Source: DAOUMU01 sp034409055 (GTDB taxonomy: Bacteria; Chloroflexota; Anaerolineae; 4572-78; J111). Taken from it: a DNA stretch of 10,669 nt. This document shows, one piece after another, positions 5,762-10,669 of the stretch. Position 1 is the stretch's first letter, and each line of letters opens with the position of its first letter. The notes beneath the pieces were generated by a model. The model was not told where the DNA came from. It was given only the letters and a program-made list of their open reading frames with translations, and did not search any database. The DNA lies in the NCBI GenBank assembly GCA_034409055.1, contig DAOUMU010000322.1, forward strand, positions 1-10,669, in the 5' to 3' direction. The position numbers were made by a program, and so were the translations under genes.

Positions 5762-6616
5762 ATGAAAAGGGTATTAGTTGCCGGTGCAACCGGTTATCTT
5801 GGCCATTACGTGGTCAAGGCGTTCAAGAAACAGGGCTATTGGGTCCGGGCTCTGGCCAGAAGTTCTGACAAGCTGGAAAACCTGAGAGATTATGTGGATG
5901 AAGCGTTTATTGGCGCAGTGACTGACCCTGCTTCTTTAAATGGGATTTGCCAAGACATAGATATTGTTTTCTCATCTATCGGTATTACGAAGCAAAAAGA
6001 CAACCTGACCTATATGGATGTCGATTACCAGGGCAACAAGAATCTTCTGGAGGAAGCGAAAAAAGAAGGCGTTTCAAAGTTTATCTATATTTCCGTATTG
6101 AACGCTGAGGAAATGAGAAATTTGAAGGGCATCCAGGCTAAACTAAGATTCACAGAGGCGTTAAAAAGCTCAGGCTTGAATTACGTGGTCGTCTACCCCA
6201 ACGGATTCTTTTCAGATATGTTGGAGTACCTGAAAATGGCCAAACAAGGCAGGGGATATGTATTCGGTTCCGGCGAATATAGAATAAATCCCATTCATGG
6301 TAAAGATCTGGCGGACGTCTGTGTCAATGCGGCTGACGGAGAGGAAAAAGAAATCAACGTTGGCGGCCCGGATGTCTTAACCCACAATGAGATCTTAGCA
6401 ATCGCGTTTGAGTCTTTAGGAAAAACGGTAAAGATATCCAGAATTCCAATTTGGTTAAGGAACGTGATATTGACAACACTTAGACTTATCACATCCGTAA
6501 AGACCTATGGCCCCCTGGAATTCTTCATGACGGTTCTGGCAATGGACATGGTTGCTCCCACTTACGGGAAACATCATCTAAAAGATTTCTTTTTGGAAAA
6601 TCAAGACAACATATGA
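5762..6616 (+). CDS. Atypical NAD(P)-binding SDR (NmrA / NAD_binding_10-like)
   Basis: A 284-residue Rossmann-fold protein. GATGYLG (residues 8-14) is the glycine motif of extended/atypical SDRs, followed by RALARSSDKL at the cofactor-specificity strand; the basic residues there favour NADP(H). Further landmarks are VFSSIG, FIYISVLNA, VVYPNGFFSDM and INPIHGKDLADVC, all typical of the NmrA/atypical-SDR group. The usual YxxxK is incomplete: K127 in GIQAKLRF is kept, but the position four residues earlier is not Tyr. The protein may therefore use another acid or act as a redox sensor or chaperone rather than a normal dehydrogenase. A weak AAAGG at 5747-5751 precedes ATG 5762. The C-terminal third contains IPIWLRNVILTTLRLI, possibly a membrane-facing helix. 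The MFS gene follows after 23 bases. Confidence 0.85.
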   Translation: MKRVLVAGATGYLGHYVVKAFKKQGYWVRALARSSDKLENLRDYVDEAFIGAVTDPASLNGICQDIDIVFSSIGITKQKDNLTYMDVDYQGNKNLLEEAKKEGVSKFIYISVLNAEEMRNLKGIQAKLRFTEALKSSGLNYVVVYPNGFFSDMLEYLKMAKQGRGYVFGSGEYRINPIHGKDLADVCVNAADGEEKEINVGGPDVLTHNEILAIAFESLGKTVKISRIPIWLRNVILTTLRLITSVKTYGPLEFFMTVLAMDMVAPTYGKHHLKDFFLENQDNI

Positions 6617-6634
6617 GAAAATAAAGGAGTTATT

Positions 6635-6643
6635 ATGAAATGA
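6635..6643 (+). promoter_or_regulatory. Two-codon ATG-AAA-TGA mini-ORF overlapping the MFS start
   Basis: AAAGGAG (6623-6629) is spaced 5 bases from ATG 6635, which reads Met-Lys-stop (TGA 6641-6643) and overlaps the MFS ATG (6640) as ATGA. The MFS ATG itself is 10 bases from the same ribosome site. Ribosomes may start at either; termination at the mini-ORF could feed reinitiation. Confidence 0.4.
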
Positions 6644-7848
6644 CAACAACGACTGTTTCAACAAAATCTCCTCCGGCTATCACGGCCGGAAAGATTTCTA
6701 CAACGACCAGCTATTATGCTGCCTTTGTGGCTCTGGGTCTAACTGCGGCCTCGCTGGGGCCAACCCTGCCCGGCCTGGCCGAGCACACCCAAACCCTCTT
6801 CAGCGAAATCAGTTTCTTGTTTACGGCCCGCTCGCTGGGCTATCTGCTCGGCTCTTTTCAAGGCGGACGGTTGTACGACCGCATGCCGGGCCACCCGGTG
6901 ATGGCTGTGACGCTACTGATTATGGCCGCAATGATGGCTCTGGCCCCGCTGATGTCGCTGCTGTGGTTGCTCACTACCGTTTTATTGGTAGTGGGGATAG
7001 CCGAGGGTACCCTGGATGTAGGCGGCAACACCCTATTAGTGTGGGTGCATGGCCACAAAGTTGGGCCGTTTATGAATGGACTGCATTTCTTCTTTGGCGT
7101 GGGGGCATTTCTGTCGCCCATTATTGTTGCTCAAGCCGTGCTGATGAGCGGCGATATTACCTGGGCCTATGGGGTGCTGGCCCTGCTCATGGTGCCGGTA
7201 GCTGTCTGGCTGCTCCGCCTGGACAGCCCCGTTGTTCCAGTACTCGCCAAGGATAGCCCGGCAGCGCAGACCAATTACCTGCTCGTGGTTCTGGTTGCCT
7301 TGTTCTTCTTTCTGTACGTTGGGGCAGAAGTTAGCTTTGGCGGTTGGATATTCACCTATGCGACCGCGCTAGGGCTGGCCGGCGAAACCAACGCCGCTTA
7401 TCTGACGTCGGCCTTTTGGGGCGCCCTAACCGCAGGCCGGCTGTTGGCCATTCCTATTGCCACCCGCTTAAGGCCCAGGCTTATCTTGCTGGCCGATTTG
7501 GGGGGCGGAATGGTCAGCCTGGGCCTTATTTTGCTCTGGTCAGACTCGCTCATAGCAGCCTGGCTCGGTACGCTGGGGGCGGGTTTTTCAATGGCCTCAA
7601 TCTTCCCCACCACCCTCTCCTTGACCGAGCGTAGAATGACCATTACCGGCAGAGTCACCGGCTGGTTTTTTGTCGGGGCCAGCGCCGGCGGCATGTTCCT
7701 GCCCTGGCTCATTGGACAACTTTTCGAGTCGATTGGGCCGCAAGTAACTATGTTTATCATCCTGGCCGACTTGCTGGTGGCCGTGGTCGTTTTTGCCGCG
7801 CTGATTCTTTATTCTACCAGGATTAATAGTTCCCCTGGACAAGATTGA
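6640..7848 (+). CDS. MFS transporter, MFSD4/NaGLT1/FucP-like
   Basis: A 402-residue inner-membrane protein with about 12 hydrophobic segments in two six-helix halves and a central loop near residues 188-208 (RLDSPVV...SPAAQTN). After TM2, GGRLYDRMPGHP is the MFS motif-A-type loop. The stretch TLDVGGNTLLVWVHG followed by NGLHFFFGVGAFLSPIIV closely recalls MFSD4/NaGLT1-type carriers (family members have LDTGGN...ALHFSFALGAFLAP), whose known relatives move sugars. Substrate and direction are not determined here; import of a sugar-like compound or efflux of a product are both possible. ATG 6640 is used with AAAGGAG 6623-6629, with the mini-ORF at 6635 in between. It is GC-richer than the two genes before it. 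No clear terminator follows; 158 bases separate it from the next regulator. Confidence 0.9.
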   Translation: MTTTTVSTKSPPAITAGKISTTTSYYAAFVALGLTAASLGPTLPGLAEHTQTLFSEISFLFTARSLGYLLGSFQGGRLYDRMPGHPVMAVTLLIMAAMMALAPLMSLLWLLTTVLLVVGIAEGTLDVGGNTLLVWVHGHKVGPFMNGLHFFFGVGAFLSPIIVAQAVLMSGDITWAYGVLALLMVPVAVWLLRLDSPVVPVLAKDSPAAQTNYLLVVLVALFFFLYVGAEVSFGGWIFTYATALGLAGETNAAYLTSAFWGALTAGRLLAIPIATRLRPRLILLADLGGGMVSLGLILLWSDSLIAAWLGTLGAGFSMASIFPTTLSLTERRMTITGRVTGWFFVGASAGGMFLPWLIGQLFESIGPQVTMFIILADLLVAVVVFAALILYSTRINSSPGQD

Positions 7849-7971
7849 ACCAAATAACAACCACGAAGCGTAGGTGAATAGTTTCGATGAAGCAATGGAA
7901 TCCTTACTCAACGAATAAAAGAATAAAAGCTTGTGAGAAGCAGAAATCTGGTCACCGCAGATCATAACTCG

Positions 7972-8000
7972 TTGTCTTTGGCGCAGAGTTATAGTATACT
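7972..8000 (+). promoter_or_regulatory. Sigma70-type promoter for the second regulator, probably leaderless
   Basis: TTGTCT (7972-7977), a 17-base spacer and TATACT (7995-8000) match -35 and -10 consensus well. A start point six to seven bases after the -10 falls at 8006-8007, the A of the ATG. There is no Shine-Dalgarno sequence before this ATG. Together this predicts a leaderless mRNA. The rest of the 7849-7971 gap holds only a short GAATAAAA tandem repeat (7913-7928) and nothing else I can identify. Confidence 0.6.
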
Positions 8001-8168
8001 TGGTTTATGGAAACGCCCCTGCTGCAAACCAAACTCTATATCCCGCTCACCCGCCCCATGTCAAGCGTCGTCTCCCGTCCGCGCCTGACCGAGCGGCTGA
8101 ACGAAGGCCTGCACCGCAAGCTGACCCTCGTCTCCGCCCCGGCTGGCTTTGGCAAAACGACGCTGGTC

Positions 8169-8170
8169 AA
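8169..8170 (+). other. Single-base (+1) frameshift site in the second regulator
   Basis: Codons ACG ACG CTG GTC (8157-8168) encode TTLV directly after the P-loop. One extra A follows, then AGC GAA TGG GTG (8170-8181) encodes SEWV, the expected continuation (the first regulator has TTVVNDWV). Removing one of the two As at 8169-8170 joins both halves. No homopolymer longer than two is present at the spot. Confidence 0.8.
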
Positions 8171-8178
8171 GCGAATGG

Positions 8179-10669
8179 GTGGACAATTTACGATTTACGA
8201 GTGACGACTATAGTCCCCGAAGTGAATCGGAGCGGGATTTACGATTGGATGCCGCAAAAGAAAGTCAAATCGTAAGTCGTAAATCTAAAATCGTAAATCG
8301 AATTGCCTGGCTATCGCTGGACAAAGGGGACAACGACCCCGCTCGCTTCCTGGCCTATTTCGTCGCTGCCTTGGGGACAATTGAAGCCAATATCGGAAAA
8401 GGGGCACTGAGTGCGCTTCACGCTACGCAGCCTCAGCCGCCGCCGACCGAGGCCGTCCTGACGTCTCTGCTCAACGAGATTGCCGCCATCCCCAACAGGA
8501 TTGTCCTCGTCCTCGACGACTACCACGTGATCGAATCCCCACCGATTGACCAAGTTCTTACCTTCTTGCTTGACCATCTGCCGCCCCCCCCTGGAGGAAT
8601 GCACCTGGTCATCGCCGGCCGGACCGATCCGTCCCTGCCCCTGTCGCGCCTGCGGGCTGGTGGCCAAATGACCGAGCTCCGGGCCGATGACCTGCGCTTT
8701 AGGCTCGACGAAGTGGCCACCTTTCTGAACCAGGTGATGGGCCTGAGCCTGTCCCCGGAGCACGTGGCTGCCCTGGAAACCCGCACCGAGGGCTGGATTG
8801 CCGGCCTGCAATTGGCTGCTCTCTCCATGCAAGGGCGCAACGCCGAGCGCATCACTGATTTCATCAACAGTTTCACCGGCAGCCACCGCTATATCTTGGA
8901 CTACCTGGCCGATGAAGTGCTCCAGCGTCGGCCCAAGGGCACCAAGGAGTTCCTGCTACAAACCTCAATCCTTGACCGCCTGAGCGGTCCCCTGTGCGAT
9001 GCTGTGATTGGCTCCCCTCCCCTGGTAGGAGAGGGGCTGGGGGAGAGGTCGAGCCAGTCAATCTTGGAAACCCTCGAAGCCGCCAATCTGTTCATCGTCC
9101 CCCTGGACGACGAGCGGCGCTGGTATCGCTATCACCACCTCTTTGCCGATTTGCTTCGCAGCCGGTTGGAGACATCACAGCCAGACCTCGTGCCCACCTT
9201 GCATCGCCGGGCCAGCGCCTGGTATGCGCAAAACGACTTGATGTCCGAGGCAATCGCCCACAGTTTGGCCGCCGAGGACTTTGACCGGGCGGCCCAGTTG
9301 ACAGAACAAACCTTCTTCGACAGGATGAGCCGTGGCGAGGATTTTGCCACGATGCTCGCCCGGCTGGTGGCGCTGCCCGACGAAATCATCCGCGCTCGTC
9401 CCCGTCTCGGCGTCATGTATGCCTGGATGTTGTCGATTACCTTGCAACTGGACGCCGTTGAACCTCGTCTACAAGAGGTAGAGAGGAGGGCCGGTGACCA
9501 ACTACTACCGGCTGACCTTCAACTTCAGATCGCCCACATACGGGCTGAACTCACCCGCCATCGGGGCGAGTTTGCCAGGGCAATCGAACTTTCGCACCAG
9601 GTCCTTGAGGCCCTGCCAGAAGAACGCTCGATGACCGATATGCAAACGCTCACCGGGACGGTATTTAACCTCGCCTGGGGTTATCTGCAGGCCGGGGATG
9701 TGGTGCAGGCGCAACACTGGTTTTCCGAGGCATTGACAATCAGTCAGGCGGCGGGCAGTCTACATCTTATCCTGTTAACGTATAGGGGACTTGCCCAGCT
9801 TCACGAATTGCAGGGACAATTGCATCAGGCGCGCGAAACTTACCGTCAGGGCCTTCAACTCGCTGCTGAAGCCGCTCAGCAAAATGGACAACCAGTGCCC
9901 GCGGTTGTCTATGTCGATCTGGGGCTGGGTGAGCTGTTGCGGGAATGGAACGAACTGGACGAAGCGGATCACTATTTGACGCAAGGGCTGGAAATGGGCC
10001 ACAAGTGGCAGATCGGCGGCGATACGCTGCGTGACGGCTATCTCTCTCAGGCCCGGCTGAAACAGGCCCAGGGTGATATGGCCGGTGCCCTGGACGTGAT
10101 TCGGCAAGCCCAAAAACTCGCGCCAGCGTATCAGAGCGTGCCCGGGTTTGGTGACCCCATCGCAACCTGTCGGGCGCGGTTGATGCTGATTCAAGCTGTG
10201 TCGACCGGCAATGCAGGTCACCTGGAAGCGGTTGAGCAGTGGGTTGAAGCACGCGGACTGAGGGCTGAAAGTCCAATTCACTCCTTGAATGATGAGTGCG
10301 AGTATTTGACTTGGGCCCGACTGCTCATTGCCCAAAACGAACCGGACCAAGCCCTACAATTGCTAACGCAACTGCTGCAAGCCGCTGAAGACGGCGGGCG
10401 AAGGGGACGCGTCATCGAGATTTGGGCCCTCCAGGCCCTGGCCCAGCAGGCCCTCGGCGATACGGATCAAGCCCTAATGACCATAGAACGAGCGCTGTCA
10501 CTGGCCGAACCAGAAGGGTACATCCGCCTCTTTGTAGATGAGGGCAGGCCAATGGCCAAGCTGCTCCGTCAGGCGGCATCTCGTGGGATTACGCCAGATT
10601 ACATAGGCAAGCTTTTAGCAGTTTTCCAGAATGATGAATCAGGAATGATGAGTGATGAACTGAATGGTA
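8179..10669 (+). CDS. Downstream open frame of the second regulator (no Walker A), 3' partial
   Basis: This is the part of the split regulator that would remain translatable if the frameshift is real. The frame is open from 8125 onward with no stop up to the window end. Possible starts are GTG 8179 and TTG 8245, neither with a convincing ribosome site; the next ATG is far inside, at 8599. A product from here would lack the P-loop lysine and so should not bind ATP normally. It keeps the Walker B Asp pair (8515-8520) and all TPR-like helices. I favour the view that this is not a separate gene. Confidence 0.4.
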   Translation, partial: MDNLRFTSDDYSPRSESERDLRLDAAKESQIVSRKSKIVNRIAWLSLDKGDNDPARFLAYFVAALGTIEANIGKGALSALHATQPQPPPTEAVLTSLLNEIAAIPNRIVLVLDDYHVIESPPIDQVLTFLLDHLPPPPGGMHLVIAGRTDPSLPLSRLRAGGQMTELRADDLRFRLDEVATFLNQVMGLSLSPEHVAALETRTEGWIAGLQLAALSMQGRNAERITDFINSFTGSHRYILDYLADEVLQRRPKGTKEFLLQTSILDRLSGPLCDAVIGSPPLVGEGLGERSSQSILETLEAANLFIVPLDDERRWYRYHHLFADLLRSRLETSQPDLVPTLHRRASAWYAQNDLMSEAIAHSLAAEDFDRAAQLTEQTFFDRMSRGEDFATMLARLVALPDEIIRARPRLGVMYAWMLSITLQLDAVEPRLQEVERRAGDQLLPADLQLQIAHIRAELTRHRGEFARAIELSHQVLEALPEERSMTDMQTLTGTVFNLAWGYLQAGDVVQAQHWFSEALTISQAAGSLHLILLTYRGLAQLHELQGQLHQARETYRQGLQLAAEAAQQNGQPVPAVVYVDLGLGELLREWNELDEADHYLTQGLEMGHKWQIGGDTLRDGYLSQARLKQAQGDMAGALDVIRQAQKLAPAYQSVPGFGDPIATCRARLMLIQAVSTGNAGHLEAVEQWVEARGLRAESPIHSLNDECEYLTWARLLIAQNEPDQALQLLTQLLQAAEDGGRRGRVIEIWALQALAQQALGDTDQALMTIERALSLAEPEGYIRLFVDEGRPMAKLLRQAASRGITPDYIGKLLAVFQNDESGMMSDELNG
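8182..8301. repeat. AAATCGTAAATC-type palindromic element after Walker A of the second regulator (copy 2)
   Basis: The left arm has ATTTACGATTT (8186-8196), an internal GATTTACGATT lies at 8236-8246, and the right end (8266-8299) finishes AAATCGTAAATC (8288-8299); 8288-8298 is the exact reverse complement of 8186-8196. In the main frame it reads NLRFTS...RDLRLD...SQIVSRKSKIVNR and inserts about 40 codons between SEWV and IAWLSLD, where the first regulator has only HQSEVPA. It is open in this frame even though other frames contain TAA and TGA. Confidence 0.8.
9011..9050. repeat. GC-rich palindromic insertion in a domain linker of the second regulator
   Basis: CTCCCCTCCCCTGGTAGGAG (9012-9031) continues into AGGGGCTGGGGGAGAGG, an imperfect inverted repeat: CCCCTCC (9014-9020) can pair with GGAGAGGGG, and GCTCCCC with the GGGGGAG further on. 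I recall this CCCTCCCC-TGGTAGGAG-GGGG type as a dispersed intergenic repeat in many bacteria. It is translated in frame as SPPLVGEGLGERS between LCDAVI and SILETLEAANLF, precisely the junction occupied by a different palindrome in the first regulator. Confidence 0.65.
10630..10669. repeat. GATGA-type short repeats in the pre-HTH linker of the second regulator (partial)
   Basis: After the conserved arm ending KLLAVFQ, the sequence becomes a run of related units (GAATGATGAATCA, GGAATGATGAGTGATGAACT), with GAATGATGA repeated exactly. It is read in frame as NDESGMMSDELNG. This is the same position at which the first regulator carries its AAATCGTAAATC element. The element continues past the window, so its full structure cannot be judged. 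Confidence 0.45.

Larger units (their letters stand above)
8007..10669 (+). pseudogene. Second MalT/LuxR-type regulator, frameshifted at 8169/8170 and cut by the window end
   Basis: The gene begins METPLLQTKLYIPL, the canonical N-terminus of this family, and reaches Walker A APAGFGKTT at about residues 44-52. The frame then stops at 8202-8204. Reading on one base later (from AGC 8170) gives SEWVDN, and the frame is then open to the window end: Walker B D-D at 8515-8520, GWIAGLQLAALSM, WYRYHHLFADLLRSRL, TPR-like helices, and EPEGYIRLFVDEG at about 10510. Deleting one A from GTCAAGC (8166-8172) restores one continuous frame of more than 887 codons. The HTH must lie beyond 10669. Three linker insertions are present (8182-8301, 9011-9050, from about 10630). 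The single lesion with an otherwise intact frame suggests either a very recent mutation or a sequence error; a programmed shift is unlikely because there is no slippery run. Confidence 0.8.

Noticed and set aside
8166..8172. Programmed ribosomal frameshift
   Set aside because: There is no slippery heptamer, and I saw no stimulatory Shine-Dalgarno-like sequence at the site.
8000..8275. 91-codon plus-strand frame overlapping the start of the second regulator
   Set aside because: It reads the family's N-terminus out of frame; the 8007 frame gives the canonical METPLLQTKLYIP start and P-loop.
8182..8301. Insertion sequence or transposase-bearing element at the P-loop insertion
   Set aside because: Only about 120 bp with no transposase frame and no clear target-site duplication; a non-autonomous palindromic element fits better.
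8311..8886. 191-codon frame on the minus strand inside the second regulator
   Set aside because: Antisense shadow of the ATPase domain; an equivalent antisense frame occurs opposite the first regulator, as expected from shared GC-rich codons.
9767..10350. Large minus-strand frames opposite the TPR-like region
   Set aside because: Both overlap a well-supported plus-strand coding frame, overlap each other, and show no recognisable domain.

Overview
The window looks like an accessory region of a Chloroflexota-type genome (Anaerolineae-like; this is inference). The reasons are two very large MalT/LuxR-type regulators, short palindromic repeats embedded inside coding sequence, and a neighbourhood of small conserved proteins, SDR enzymes and an MFS transporter. 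Base composition is mosaic: the regulators and the MFS gene are GC-rich, while the hydrolase (4469-5590) and the second SDR (5762-6616) are visibly AT-richer, which suggests a cassette assembled from different sources.

Layout, all on the + strand. 86-2929: an ATP-dependent LuxR-family regulator with P-loop ATPase, helical repeat region and C-terminal LuxR helix-turn-helix, but an eroded N-terminus and a TTG start. A terminator-like hairpin overlaps its stop. 3066-3326 and 3359-3544: two small proteins, each with a strong Shine-Dalgarno sequence. 3578-4420: classical SDR. 4469-5590: alpha/beta hydrolase of the FrsA/pseudooxynicotine-hydrolase type. 5575-5715: a GC-rich scar that looks like the 3' end of a foreign gene plus a hairpin. 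5762-6616: atypical NAD(P)-binding SDR. 6640-7848: MFSD4/NaGLT1-like MFS transporter. 7972-8000: a good -35/-10 promoter whose expected start point falls on the ATG at 8007. 8007 to the window end: a second MalT/LuxR-type regulator, split by one extra A at 8169/8170 and cut off by the window before its HTH.

The genes from 3066 to 7848 are co-directional and mostly closely spaced, so they probably form one or two transcription units for uptake or export plus redox and hydrolytic conversion of a small organic molecule. The flanking regulators are candidate sensors; the substrate cannot be read from sequence.

The most unusual signal is inside the regulators. Both carry palindromic, REP/MITE-like elements exactly at interdomain linkers, and at least one family (AAATCGTAAATC arms) sits in the same reading frame and phase in two different linkers of the two proteins. 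That resembles the logic of Rickettsia palindromic elements, which add peptides to host proteins without breaking them.
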